DNA of 64,000 bases from Dyella sp. GSA-30 (GCF_027924605.1 NZ_AP027042.1:4441524-4505523); one strand, 5' to 3'; shown: positions 7,609 to 16,520, counted from the stretch's first letter. The notes: a model not told the origin generated them from the letters alone. Numbers and translations are program-made.

Positions 7609-8924
7609 CAGCCACGCTCGAACAAGGCGATCGACTCGACGTGCGCGGTATGCGGGAACATGTCCATGACACCGGCCGACACCAGCTTGAAGCCATGTTT
7701 CTGCACCAGGATGCCGGCGTCGCGCGCCAGCGAACCCGGATGGCAGGACACATAGACGATCCGCTGCGTTTCACGATGCGGCAGGTATTCCAGCACCTTG
7801 TCGGCACCTGCTCGGGGCGGATCGAGCAGCAGCTTGCTCCACGGTTCGCGCGCCCAACTGGCATGGCGTTGATCTTCGAACAGATTCGCCACGTGGAATT
7901 GCGCATTGCCGATGCCGTTGCGCGCGGCGTTGGCACCGGCGCGTTCGACCAGACCATGCTCGCCTTCCACGCCGGCTACTTGCGCGACGCGACGCGCAAT
8001 CGGCAAGGTGAAATTGCCCAGACCGCAGAACAGATCGAGCACGCGATCGTTCGGCTGCGGATCGAGCAAGGCCATGGCGCGCGACATCATGCGCTGATTC
8101 ATGCCGGCATTGACCTGCACAAAATCGAGCGGGCGAAACTCCAGCTCGACATCATGCGCACGATCGTCGTCCGCGGCGATACGAAACGCCAGGCGCGGCG
8201 ACTCGGGCCACAACGGATGCACGCTGCTGATGCCACCTGGCTGCAGATAGATGGCCAGGTCATTGGCTTGTCCGAACGCCACCAGGGTGGCCTGATCGGA
8301 TTCGCTCAACGGCTTGAGGTGACGAAACACCAGGGCCATGGTGTCGTCGCCGGCGGCAAATTCGATCTGCGCGATATCGCCAGCCGCATCCATGCCACTG
8401 ATCGTTTGCGCGAGCAGGCCGATCTTCGGGCCGAGCGACGGATGCACGACTTCGCATTGCTCGATATCGGCGACGAAACGCGGATTGTCCTCTTCGCGAA
8501 AGCCGACCAGCACGCGCCCCTTCTTCGCCACATTGCGCACCGACAGGCGCCCCTTGCGGCGATAGCCCCAGGGCTGATCGACCAGCGGCTCGAGCCACGT
8601 CGCGGGCTGCACCTTGCCGATGCGCTCGAAGTTCTCGGCCAGCACGTGTTGCTTGGCTTCGATCTGCGCGCCGGCATCCAGATGCTGCAGCGAGCAGCCG
8701 CTGCACTGGCCATAGTGACGGCACTTCGGCTCGACCCGGTGAGGCGAACGGGTCAACAGTTCGATGACCTCCGCTTCGTCGAAATTGCGGTGCCGGCGAC
8801 GGATGCGCAGACGCACGTTTTCGCCGGGCAACGCGCCGCTGACGAAGACAGCCTTGCCGTCAACGCGGGCAACGCCGCGGCCGTCGTGGATGAGATCGGT
8901 GATCTCGGCTTCGAATTCTTTCAT
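7608..8924 (-). CDS. rlmD: 23S rRNA (uracil-1939-C5)-methyltransferase RlmD
   Basis: A 438-residue RNA m5U methyltransferase. The N-terminal TRAM domain (residues ~1-60) is followed by the iron-sulfur cysteines in CRHYGQCSGCSLQHL, the SAM motif VLDLFCGLGNFTLP and the catalytic Cys in IVYVSCHPGSLARD. It methylates U1939 of 23S rRNA. The chosen start is ATG 8924; a GTG one codon upstream (8927) is possible, and neither has a clear Shine-Dalgarno site. It is first in the run rlmD, CYTH, nagZ, hpt, mtnP. Confidence 0.95.
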   Translation of the reverse strand: MKEFEAEITDLIHDGRGVARVDGKAVFVSGALPGENVRLRIRRRHRNFDEAEVIELLTRSPHRVEPKCRHYGQCSGCSLQHLDAGAQIEAKQHVLAENFERIGKVQPATWLEPLVDQPWGYRRKGRLSVRNVAKKGRVLVGFREEDNPRFVADIEQCEVVHPSLGPKIGLLAQTISGMDAAGDIAQIEFAAGDDTMALVFRHLKPLSESDQATLVAFGQANDLAIYLQPGGISSVHPLWPESPRLAFRIAADDDRAHDVELEFRPLDFVQVNAGMNQRMMSRAMALLDPQPNDRVLDLFCGLGNFTLPIARRVAQVAGVEGEHGLVERAGANAARNGIGNAQFHVANLFEDQRHASWAREPWSKLLLDPPRAGADKVLEYLPHRETQRIVYVSCHPGSLARDAGILVQKHGFKLVSAGVMDMFPHTAHVESIALFERG

Positions 8925-9002
8925 CACTATAAAAAATACCGCGCACCCGCATCGGCTGATCCGGGCGCGCTTGAGTTCGGTGAATGTAAGGCGCGTGAAG
9001 CG

Positions 9003-9608
9003 TTATTTGCGCTTCCAGGCACCCGAGGCGTCCTGATAATACCAGCCTGCCTTGGCCCGCTCGATCCAGCCCTTGGCAAAGGTGGTGCGAATCTGCCCTT
9101 CCCACTCGGGGTGGTTATTGGCGTTGGCCACTTCGCGATACAGCGCGTTGCGGTCGCGATTCTCGTCGCCGACGGCTGCATTGACCTGCGAGCGCTGGTC
9201 CAGCGGCAGCTTGCCGGCGTCGCGTACGGCGATCAGGCCGTCCGAGGTAAAGCCGACCGCACCACTGTCGAACAGCGGACCGAGCGTGGAACGGAAACGC
9301 TCCTGCATGCGCGCCTGGATCGCCTCGGTGGTGGCGGTCTGTACGCGCAGGTTGGGCGTGTCGGCCGCATAGGCGGCCGGCACCAGCAGATCCAGCAGCA
9401 TCGCCGCGGGCTGGTTGTCTTTCCTGGGTGTGGCGGCCGGCGCCGACTTGCCGCTGTCGGCGGGTGGCGCATTGCTGTCGAGCACCGTGCCGATGAACTG
9501 GTCAGCAGCCTTCTGCGCCGCAGCTTCGGGGAAGTAGACATTGATGGTCACGCAACCCACCAGCGCGACCAGCACGGTGACCAGCAAACCATAGGCAAGC
9601 TTGCGCAT
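9003..9608 (-). CDS. YdbL-like (DUF1318) lipoprotein with YnbE-like N-terminus
   Basis: A 201-residue predicted lipoprotein. The signal MRKLAYGLLVTVLVALVGC ends in a lipobox and is followed by VTINVYFPEAAAQKAADQ, reminiscent of the small lipoprotein YnbE. After a Pro/Ala linker comes the DUF1318 domain of YdbL, ending GWIERAKAGWYYQDASGAWKRK. The start at 9608 has AGGAG 7 bases upstream. It lies 32 bases after the YdbH-like gene. In E. coli YdbH, YnbE and YdbL cooperate in intermembrane phospholipid transport; here YnbE and YdbL features appear in one polypeptide. Confidence 0.85.
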   Translation of the reverse strand: MRKLAYGLLVTVLVALVGCVTINVYFPEAAAQKAADQFIGTVLDSNAPPADSGKSAPAATPRKDNQPAAMLLDLLVPAAYAADTPNLRVQTATTEAIQARMQERFRSTLGPLFDSGAVGFTSDGLIAVRDAGKLPLDQRSQVNAAVGDENRDRNALYREVANANNHPEWEGQIRTTFAKGWIERAKAGWYYQDASGAWKRK

Positions 9609-9640
9609 AAAAACGCTCCTGGCGTGTGTTGAGCCCGGAA

Positions 9641-11665
9641 TCAACGAACTTCCGGTGCAGTTCCTTCGGTGGCGGCTTTCAGTCGCCGCACCAGCGTAGG
9701 CCAGTCGACCTGGGCCTGATGACCCACCACCTGCAAGCGCGGCAAGCCGCTGCCTTCGACAATAGTGTAGCCGTCTCCGTCGCGGTCCAAGCCCCCCATA
9801 TGGCAGACCGAACCCTCCAGCACGCAGCTGAGACCGATGCGTTTGTAACTGAAGGTCTTGAACAGTTTCAGTACTGCGCCCTGCAGGCCGCTGGCCAGGC
9901 CACCGCCACCGACACTGGTGAGGTTGTTGACGGCGCGCTGGCTGATCTTGCCGCCGTCGCCGGCCAGCAGGTTCGCCTTGAACGCGACCGGGTTCCAGTT
10001 GACCAGGCGCAACTGGTCGATATTGCCGTCCATGCGTCCGGTGATATTGCCGAAGTCGAATACGCTGGTGATCGCACTCAGGTCGATCCGACTCACATGG
10101 ATATTGCCGGTGAAGACCGGGGTCGGCCCGAAGGGCTGTTGCAGCGACAGCTTGGTCATATCGACGAAGCCGTCGAACACATTCACCGACAGGCCGCCCT
10201 CCAGCTCAAAGCGGTCGTCGATCCAACGCAAGCCCGGAATCGCCCCGCCCAGCGTCCCGGGGAACTCGGGCCAGCCGACCGCGCGGCTGAAAGCCGCCAT
10301 GTCGATACCGGTGAGCACCACCGATGTATTCAGGCGCTCGCCCTTGCTGGCCGCCGGCCGCCAGCTCAACTCGCCCACATGCAGCTTGCCGTTGAGCACC
10401 GAAATATCCACGCCGCGCTGCAAGGCAAGCGCGCCGCCATGGCTTTGCCAGCGCGATTGCGCCGCGCCATGCGGAATCTTGTAGACCTGCAGGTTGCGCC
10501 AGCTCAGCGCCGTGGCCGGCCGATCCCCCTGCGCCGCCCAGTCCAGGCCGCCGCGAAGGCCGACCACGGCCAGGCGCCCTTCCGCGTCGGCCGCGTCCAG
10601 ACCGTCGGTGTCGAAGCTGAAACTCTTGAGATTGCCGTCATCGAGGTCCAACAGCGCGTTGACCTGACCTTGAATGCGCATGTCGCGCAGACCCAGCGAC
10701 GTCAGCCAGGCCTGGCCGTAACGTTGATAGGCGGCGGGGAAACGCGCTTGCAGGCGGTCCAGCTTCAAGGTGTCCAGTTCGCCCTTGGCATCGAAACCCA
10801 CCGCGCCTTCGAGCTGCAGGGCATCCGCATCGGCCACGCGCAGGCGGTCGATGGAAAAACCGCCGCGCTGGCTGCGGCCGTCGATCCCCAACTGCACCGG
10901 ATGATCGCCAGGCAGGCGTGCATAGATCGGCCCGAGCAACAGCTCACCGCCACGCAGGCTGGCCTCCACCGCCAATTTGGCGGGGCCATTGGTGGTATCG
11001 AGAGTGAGGCGACCGCCACCGCCCAGCCCCTGCCCGGCCAGACGCCCGCCGGGTGTGTCGAACCCCACGCCGTCCAGGGTGAACTGGCCCGAGGTCTGGA
11101 CACCACTGTCGTAGGTATCGAGCGCAAGATCGGCGTCGACGCGCCCACCGGTGGCACGGCCGGACCACACGGTACTGAGCAGGCCCTGCAGCCAGCCGGC
11201 CGGCATCGCGCTCAGGTTGATCTGCGCATGGCTGGGCTGATCCAGCGGCAAGGCGCCACTGACCTGGGCCTTGCCCTGGGTGAGGTCGATCTGCAGCGTG
11301 TTGGCCGCGTCGTCGATCACCATGGCGATCTTGGCGTCGTTGAGCGCACCGCCCGGAGCGTTGCCCAACTGCACGGCGCCGGAGAACAGCCAGCGCATGC
11401 TGGCATCGCGCTGCAGCGTGCCACGCAGATTCAGGCCGACACGGCGCCAGCCCATCACCGGGACATCGGCTTTGCCGATCCGCATCGTCAGCTTGATTCC
11501 GCCCTGGCCGTCCTCGCCCAACTGAGCCTGCAGATCCTGTAACTTGGCGCCCGCCACGACGATTTGCTTGGCCTTGAGCGTGGTATCGGCATGCGCCGAC
11601 GCTGCCAGTCCGACGACGGACAGCAGAAGGAATATGAGTGCAAGGCGGTTTGGTGCGAAACTCAT
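9641..11665 (-). CDS. YdbH-like AsmA-family envelope protein
   Basis: A 674-residue exported protein. A signal peptide (MSFAPNRLALIFLLLSVVGLAASAHA) precedes a long chain of beta-rich repeats. The C-terminal block KTFSYKRIGLSCVLEGSVCHMGG resembles the end of YdbH proteins. YdbH belongs to the AsmA-like bridge proteins that carry phospholipid between inner and outer membrane with partners YnbE and YdbL; the next gene encodes the YdbL-like partner. E. coli YdbH is about 880 residues, so this is a shorter version. The start is ATG 11665; a TTG six codons upstream is less likely. Confidence 0.8.
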   Translation of the reverse strand: MSFAPNRLALIFLLLSVVGLAASAHADTTLKAKQIVVAGAKLQDLQAQLGEDGQGGIKLTMRIGKADVPVMGWRRVGLNLRGTLQRDASMRWLFSGAVQLGNAPGGALNDAKIAMVIDDAANTLQIDLTQGKAQVSGALPLDQPSHAQINLSAMPAGWLQGLLSTVWSGRATGGRVDADLALDTYDSGVQTSGQFTLDGVGFDTPGGRLAGQGLGGGGRLTLDTTNGPAKLAVEASLRGGELLLGPIYARLPGDHPVQLGIDGRSQRGGFSIDRLRVADADALQLEGAVGFDAKGELDTLKLDRLQARFPAAYQRYGQAWLTSLGLRDMRIQGQVNALLDLDDGNLKSFSFDTDGLDAADAEGRLAVVGLRGGLDWAAQGDRPATALSWRNLQVYKIPHGAAQSRWQSHGGALALQRGVDISVLNGKLHVGELSWRPAASKGERLNTSVVLTGIDMAAFSRAVGWPEFPGTLGGAIPGLRWIDDRFELEGGLSVNVFDGFVDMTKLSLQQPFGPTPVFTGNIHVSRIDLSAITSVFDFGNITGRMDGNIDQLRLVNWNPVAFKANLLAGDGGKISQRAVNNLTSVGGGGLASGLQGAVLKLFKTFSYKRIGLSCVLEGSVCHMGGLDRDGDGYTIVEGSGLPRLQVVGHQAQVDWPTLVRRLKAATEGTAPEVR

Positions 11666-11709
11666 ATCGCGCCATTCTGCCAAAACAAGCTGAACGACAC
11701 GGACCTGTC

Positions 11710-12441
11710 ATGCCGCCATCGATCGAAAATCGCCGCCAAACGCTTGCATCTGACACCACACCTCGCGTACTGGTGGCCGACGACGACCCGTCCAGCCTGC
11801 TGTTTCTGACCGAAGCGCTCCGCGGTCTGGGACTGGACGCCACCGGTTGCACCGACGGCCCGTCGGCTATCGAACTGGCCCAACAACAACCGTTCGAGCT
11901 GCTGGTCCTGGATTGCCGCATGCCCGGCGGCGGCGCCGAGCAGGTACTGACCGCGTTGCGTAGCAGCGGCTACGACAAGCTTGCGGTAGCCACCAGCGCC
12001 GAGCTCGACGAACCGACGCGGCAGCGCTTGTTCGACTGCGGCTTCAACGACCTGCTGCTGAAACCGTGTCAGCAATCGGATCTGCGCCGGATCGCCGCCC
12101 TGGTCGATCCCGCCCTGGGCGGCGAAGACCTGCTCGACGATACGCAAGCGCTGGCAAGCAGCGGCGACGAACACGTCATGCGCGCGCTGCGTGGCCTGAT
12201 GCGCGATGAACTCCTGCAACTCGATCGGGAGTGGGAAGAGTTGGCGCAGGACAGCGTACGCCTGCGCGAACGACTGCATCGCCTGCTTGCCTCCTGTGGC
12301 TTTTGCGGCACCGCTTCACTGGCTACGCAGACTCTGTTGCTGCAGCAACATCTGATGCGCGGGCAAACTGTCGCCAGCGGCCCGGTCGCCGGCTTTCGCT
12401 CAACCTTGCTGGCGACTATCGACGCCTTACGCCCTGGCTGA
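11710..12441 (+). CDS. Response regulator with C-terminal Hpt-like domain
   Basis: A 243-residue protein. Residues ~19-135 form a receiver domain: acidic pocket VADDDPSS, phosphoacceptor Asp in LVLDCRMPGG, switch Thr/Ser in VATSAE and Lys in LLLKPCQ. The C-terminal ~100 residues are helical and contain LHRLLASCGFCG, which resembles the His motif of phosphotransfer (Hpt) domains (HxLKGxxxxxG), with Leu in place of Lys. A REC-Hpt protein lacking any output domain would relay phosphate. It is divergent from the YdbH gene (45 bases apart) and convergent with recO. Partner kinases are not in the window. Confidence 0.8.
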   Translation: MPPSIENRRQTLASDTTPRVLVADDDPSSLLFLTEALRGLGLDATGCTDGPSAIELAQQQPFELLVLDCRMPGGGAEQVLTALRSSGYDKLAVATSAELDEPTRQRLFDCGFNDLLLKPCQQSDLRRIAALVDPALGGEDLLDDTQALASSGDEHVMRALRGLMRDELLQLDREWEELAQDSVRLRERLHRLLASCGFCGTASLATQTLLLQQHLMRGQTVASGPVAGFRSTLLATIDALRPG

Positions 12442-12457
12442 TCGCTGATCAGCGATC
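12440..12457. other. Perfect palindrome over two convergent stop codons
   Basis: GATCGCTGATCAGCGATC is an 18-base perfect palindrome. It touches the response-regulator stop (12439-12441) and contains the recO stop (12449-12451). There is no U run, so it is not a standard terminator, but both transcripts would end in a small hairpin here. Confidence 0.6.
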
Positions 12458-13174
12458 GCCGCGTTCGCGCGCAGCCATACCGCCGAACACCCGCCACGCA
12501 CGCAGTTCGCCACCGTTGAGATAGAAACGAATCACGTCCCGCATCATGTTGCGTAGTGCGCTCAAACCGGCGGCGTCAGGCGATTGATCCTGCGCCAACG
12601 CGAGCAAGTCGCGCCCTCGCAGTGCCTGCGCGGTGCCGGGCAGACAGGGTACGGGGCCGAGTTCGACGTGATAGCGATAGAACCGTTCCGGCTCTACCGG
12701 TTCGCCGTTTTCGGCTTCAAATTCGAGTTGAAGCGCATAACCCAGCGCATCGAGCAGATCACGCTCGAACCGGCGCAGACTCCAGGCAAGCGATTCGGTG
12801 GCCAGCCGCGGCAAGGTCATCGCGTACGCATCGAACAGATCCGACAACGGATCCTGGCGGCCGGTGAGCCGCACGATCAACTCGTTGAGATAAAGACCTG
12901 CCAGATTGGCATCGCCAACGAGCCGCAGCGGCATGCCGGCAGCTTCCACACCACGCAACGTTGCCAGCTCGCCGCGCATGAGCAAGTCGACGGCAAGCGG
13001 CTGGAACGGTTCCAGCAAGGCTCGCTGCAACCTCGCCTTGCCCCGCTCGCTACGCACACCACGCGCCACCATGCCGATGCGGCCGAAGTCGCGCGTCAGG
13101 CATTCGAGCAGCAGCGAGGTTTCCCGGTAGGGGCGCGCGTGGAGGATGTAGGTGGGTTGTTGGTCTAGGTGCAT
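12449..13174 (-). CDS. recO: DNA repair protein RecO
   Basis: A 241-residue RecO: N-terminal OB fold beginning MHLDQQPTYILHARPYRETSLLLE, then GRIGMVARGVRSERG and LLEPFQPL, followed by the helical domain with LYLNELIVRL and FERDLLDALGYAL. RecO works with RecR to load RecA on SSB-coated single-stranded DNA. The zinc-finger cysteines found in some RecO proteins are absent, as in other gammaproteobacteria. It is the last gene of the lepB, DUF4845, rnc, era, recO run and is separated from era by a 162-base inverted repeat. Confidence 0.95.
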   Translation of the reverse strand: MHLDQQPTYILHARPYRETSLLLECLTRDFGRIGMVARGVRSERGKARLQRALLEPFQPLAVDLLMRGELATLRGVEAAGMPLRLVGDANLAGLYLNELIVRLTGRQDPLSDLFDAYAMTLPRLATESLAWSLRRFERDLLDALGYALQLEFEAENGEPVEPERFYRYHVELGPVPCLPGTAQALRGRDLLALAQDQSPDAAGLSALRNMMRDVIRFYLNGGELRAWRVFGGMAARERGDR

Positions 13175-13182
13175 GTCAGTCG

Positions 13183-13330
13183 CCTGCTGCGCAGGCAGTA
13201 AAGTCGCGCCTGCGGCGCTGTAAAGGGTAAAGGGTAAAGAGGAAAAGCTGACGTATCGGCTCTTTGCCTTTCCCCTTTACCCTTTACAGCTCGCAAAGCG
13301 GGCGACTTTACAGCGCCATAGGCGCGACTT
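13183..13330. repeat. Heptamer-word inverted repeat between era and recO
   Basis: The left half carries GTAAAGG, GTAAAGG, GTAAAGA, GGAAAAG at 13220-13247 and the right half, inverted, GTAAAGG, GTAAAGG, GGAAAGG at 13266-13290. Outside these words both halves share a ~25-base arm (AAGTCGCGCCT-nn-GGCGCTGTAAAG; 13200-13225 and 13307-13330), and each side has an additional related unit of the form TCGC...GC-GTAAAG. The element fills the whole era-recO gap on the mRNA and would form a very long hairpin. Confidence 0.85.
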
Positions 13331-13336
13331 CACGAC

Positions 13337-14278
13337 TCATTCGTAGCCGAACTTCTTCAACATCGACTCGTCATCCACCCAGCCTTCGCGCACCTTCACC
13401 CACAGCTTCAAAAATACCTTGCGCTCGAAGATACGCTCCATATTGCGGCGGGCGGAGCTGCCGATCGCCTTGAGCTGCGCACCGCCCTGCCCGATCACGA
13501 TGGCTTTCTGGCCATCGCGCTCGACCCAGACAATGGCGTGAATCTCGGCGACGCCATCGGGGCGATCCGCGAACTGTTCGATTTCCACCGTCGTGGCGTA
13601 GGGCAGTTCCTGATCCAGGCGCAGCATGAGCTGTTCGCGCACCATTTCCGCGGCGAGGAAGCGCTCGCTGCGATCGGTGATTTCGTCTTCGCCGTAGATC
13701 GGCGCCTGCACCGGCAGACGCTTGAGAATACCTTCCTGCAACTCCTTCAGGCCCTTTTCCTTCAAGGCGCTGACGTAGTAGATGTCATCGAAGCTGTGTC
13801 GCGTGATCAGCTCGGACACGAACGGCAGCATCGCGCTCTTGTCCTTGCTGAGGTCGACCTTGTTGATCGCCAGCAGGCGCGGCACTTTCTGCTCGACCAG
13901 GGCGTCGTAGAGGGTTTCGTCCTCGTCGGTCCAGCGGCCGGCCTCGATCACCTGCACGATCACTTCGACTTCGCTGATGGCCGAGCGTGCGGCACGGTTC
14001 AGGCTGCGATTCATCGCGCGCTTGGCGCCGCGATGCAGGCCGGGCGTATCGACATAGAGGATCTGCCCCGCTTCGCTGGTCGCGATGCCGAGAATCCGGT
14101 GGCGGGTGGTCTGCGGACGCGGGCTGACGATCGACAGCCGGAAGCCGATCAGGGCGTTGAGCAGCGTGGATTTGCCGACATTGGGCCGGCCGGCCAGGGC
14201 GACCAGGCCGCAGCGGAAATCCTCGTGCGGCAGCTCGGGCGCGCCGACGTCTTCAAAACTATCGTCGTTATCATTCAT
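13337..14278 (-). CDS. era: GTPase Era
   Basis: A 313-residue Era GTPase. G1 [11 protein letters not shown]2 region [11 protein letters not shown]3 DTPGLHRG and G4 NKVD lie in the N-terminal domain, and the C-terminal KH domain has [15 protein letters not shown]. Era binds 16S rRNA and assists 30S assembly. The start [10 protein letters not shown] (14278) follows family length; the frame runs further upstream but without family similarity. The gene follows rnc at 114 bases on the same strand, the usual rnc-era pairing. Confidence 0.96.
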   Translation of the reverse strand: MNDNDDSFEDVGAPELPHEDFRCGLVALAGRPNVGKSTLLNALIGFRLSIVSPRPQTTRHRILGIATSEAGQILYVDTPGLHRGAKRAMNRSLNRAARSAISEVEVIVQVIEAGRWTDEDETLYDALVEQKVPRLLAINKVDLSKDKSAMLPFVSELITRHSFDDIYYVSALKEKGLKELQEGILKRLPVQAPIYGEDEITDRSERFLAAEMVREQLMLRLDQELPYATTVEIEQFADRPDGVAEIHAIVWVERDGQKAIVIGQGGAQLKAIGSSARRNMERIFERKVFLKLWVKVREGWVDDESMLKKFGYE

Positions 14279-14392
14279 GGCTTGGAGCCTGTTCGGTAAG
14301 TCGGCGGGATGTGGGCCCAAGGCCGGGCGCCCCCGCTAGAGGTGGGAAAGAAGTGTAAGTCAATGTGCGCCGGAGCGCCGGAATCAGGCGAC

Positions 14393-15043
14393 CTAGGATT
14401 CTAGCAGGCGGCGCAGTACCGTCTCGGCCGCGTCCTGCTCGGCCGCCCGGCGACTGCCGCCATGGCCGTCGGCGTGGATGATCTGCGGCTCGGTGATCGC
14501 ACAGGAGACGTCGAAGGTCTTGGCGTGATCCTCGCCGCGGGCGTCTTTGAGCTCGTACAGCGGCAGGGGCAAGCCACGCGCCTGCAGCCATTCCTGCAGG
14601 CGGGTCTTGGCGTCCTTGGAGGAGCGCGGGATCGCCGCGACCCGGTCCTTGAACAGGCTGCGGACCACCTCGCGGCAGGCTTCGAAGCCGCCATCGAGGT
14701 AGACCGCCGCCAACAAGGCCTCGAAGGCATCGGCCAGGATCGAATCGCGGCGGAAACCGCCGCTCTTCAGTTCGCCTGGGCCGAGCTTCAGGCCATCGCC
14801 CAGCTCCAGCTCGCGTGCAATGACGGCCAATGCCTGGCCGTTGACCAGCTGCGCGCGCAACCGCGACAACTCACCCTCGCTGGCATTCGGGTGCGCGTCG
14901 TAAAGCAATTCGGCAACCATGACGCCAAGCAGGGCGTCGCCGAGAAACTCCATCCGCTCGTTGTTCGGCTTGCCGACGCTGCGATGCGTCAGCGCCAGGT
15001 CGGCCAGGGCCGGATCACGGAAGCGGTAGGACAGTTTGGTCAA
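14393..15043 (-). CDS. rnc: Ribonuclease III (TTG start)
   Basis: A 216-residue RNase III. The signature NERMEFLGDALLG and metal-binding EALLAAVYLDGG lie in the catalytic domain, and residues ~145-216 form the double-stranded RNA-binding domain ending GGSRRAAEQDAAETVLRRLL. It processes rRNA precursors and structured mRNAs. The only possible full-length start is TTG at 15043: an in-frame TAA (the stop of the preceding DUF4845 gene) lies 15 bases upstream and the first internal ATG is inside the catalytic motif. A TTG start may keep enzyme levels low. Confidence 0.95.
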   Translation of the reverse strand: MTKLSYRFRDPALADLALTHRSVGKPNNERMEFLGDALLGVMVAELLYDAHPNASEGELSRLRAQLVNGQALAVIARELELGDGLKLGPGELKSGGFRRDSILADAFEALLAAVYLDGGFEACREVVRSLFKDRVAAIPRSSKDAKTRLQEWLQARGLPLPLYELKDARGEDHAKTFDVSCAITEPQIIHADGHGGSRRAAEQDAAETVLRRLLES

Positions 15044-15058
15044 AACTCGAAAACTCGG

Positions 15059-15436
15059 TTATTCGCCGACATTACCCTGCAAGGTTACGCTTTTTTCAAA
15101 GTGCAGCAGGAAGTCGATGTTGTAGAGAAACGGGATGCGCTTGTCGTAGGCCACCTTGAGCTGGGCGGCATTGCCGCTGCGCTGCAGGGTGATGTCCTTG
15201 GGGCCGACGGTGGCGTCGTCCACGTACTGGAAGCCCATCTTGAAGATCAGGTCACGGCGTACTTCATCCAGCGACTTGCCTTCCACGCCCGCACTGGCGA
15301 CCTGGTTCATCGCCTTGGAGACGCCCATGTACTCCGTATAGGACGGTATCAGCTTCATTGCCATGAAGCCGAAGAAACCGACCACGATCAATACGACAAG
15401 AAACCCGATCAGGGTGATGCCCGACTGCTTTTTCAT
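15059..15436 (-). CDS. DUF4845 single-pass membrane protein
   Basis: A 125-residue protein with an N-terminal MKKQSGITLIGFLVVLIVVGF that looks like a type IV pilin-type leader plus membrane helix, followed by a small soluble domain (YTEYMGVSKAMNQVASAG, FQYVDDATVGPKDI). It matches the DUF4845 family, regularly found between lepB and rnc in Xanthomonadales and Pseudomonas relatives. Function is unknown. Its stop codon lies 15 bases from the rnc start, so they are cotranscribed. The 192-base gap to lepB holds no recognisable feature. Confidence 0.9.
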   Translation of the reverse strand: MKKQSGITLIGFLVVLIVVGFFGFMAMKLIPSYTEYMGVSKAMNQVASAGVEGKSLDEVRRDLIFKMGFQYVDDATVGPKDITLQRSGNAAQLKVAYDKRIPFLYNIDFLLHFEKSVTLQGNVGE

Positions 15437-15628
15437 AATCCCCTCGCTACGCCGCGTTGGCGGCCGTACCCCGTGTGCGTTTTATGCCAGCCTCACAAGG
15501 TGACGGAAACACCGATCACCTTGGCTTTGCGAGTGCGATTCTGCCCGCAGACGGGCTGCAGGTCACGTGCCCTGGATCGCGTTTGGAGCAGCCCGAGGGC
15601 TACTCCGTCACGCAGGTGTACCGGAATC

Positions 15629-16507
15629 TCAATGAATGAGGGTGCCGACGCGCTTGAAGTCGCCGAAATTCAGCCAGACCAGAAACGCCTTGCCGGCCAG
15701 GTTCTGCTCCGGCATGCAGCCCCACCAGCGGCTGTCGGTGCTGTTGTACCGGTTGTCGCCCATCACCAGGTAGCAGCCCTGCGGCACCTCGGACGGCACC
15801 TTGTCATTGGGAATCGACGGCGGGGTGTTGTAGGCCGGCATGCGGGCGATCTTGTGCGTGACATTGCCCAGATGCTCGTTCCATACCGTGGCGCCCATTT
15901 CCAGCATCAGGCGCGATTCCTGCTGCTTGGGGTCGCCCGCGTACGGGCCGATCAGGTCGGCCGCGACGGGCTGGTCGTTGATCAGCAACGTATCGCCATG
16001 CACCTCGATGCGGTCGCCCGGCAAGCCGATCACGCGCTTGATCCAGTTCTGGCTTTCCACCGGCGCATGCGGATTGGCGCAGGTGATGTCGCCGCTGCGC
16101 ACCATCTTTTCACCGTCCTGGCACAGGTAGCCCGGGAAGCGGAACACCACCACGTCGCCGCGCTTGGGTTCGCCGGTGGCAAAAAACTTGTTGTTGAAGG
16201 CCGGCATGCGCAGGCCATAGGAAAACTTGTTGACCAGGATGAAGTCGCCGACATCCAGCGTCGGCATCATCGAACCGGACGGAATGCGAAACGGCTCGGC
16301 GACGAAGGAGCGCAGCACCAGCACCACCAGCACCACCGGAAACAGCGAACGCGACCAATCGACCAGCACCGGCTCGCGCACTTCCGTGGCACCGTCCGCT
16401 TCGGCCTTGGCCTTGCGCGCCTTGTAGAAGAACAGGCGATCGATCAGCCAGATCACGCCGAACGCAACGGTCAGGCCAAGCAATATCGCCGAAAAATCAA
16501 AATCCAT
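15629..16507 (-). CDS. lepB: Signal peptidase I (LepB)
   Basis: A 292-residue type I signal peptidase. Two membrane segments (residues ~6-26 and ~54-70) are followed by the periplasmic protease with catalytic Ser79 in RIPSGSMMPTL and catalytic Lys in NWIKRVIGLPGDRIEV, then box E MGDNRYNSTDSRWWG. It cleaves leader peptides of exported proteins at the periplasmic face. It follows lepA, the standard lepA-lepB pairing. A paralog lies at 37230-37946. Confidence 0.96.
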   Translation of the reverse strand: MDFDFSAILLGLTVAFGVIWLIDRLFFYKARKAKAEADGATEVREPVLVDWSRSLFPVVLVVLVLRSFVAEPFRIPSGSMMPTLDVGDFILVNKFSYGLRMPAFNNKFFATGEPKRGDVVVFRFPGYLCQDGEKMVRSGDITCANPHAPVESQNWIKRVIGLPGDRIEVHGDTLLINDQPVAADLIGPYAGDPKQQESRLMLEMGATVWNEHLGNVTHKIARMPAYNTPPSIPNDKVPSEVPQGCYLVMGDNRYNSTDSRWWGCMPEQNLAGKAFLVWLNFGDFKRVGTLIH

Positions 16508-16520
16508 GCACAGCTCCTGG

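Noticed and set aside
7500-9632. 710-codon plus-strand open frame
   Set aside because: Lies opposite rlmD, the CYTH gene and the YdbL-like gene, which have clear family motifs; high GC content keeps the opposite frame open.
9626-11542. 638-codon plus-strand open frame
   Set aside because: Antisense of the YdbH-like gene, which has a signal peptide and the expected partner downstream.
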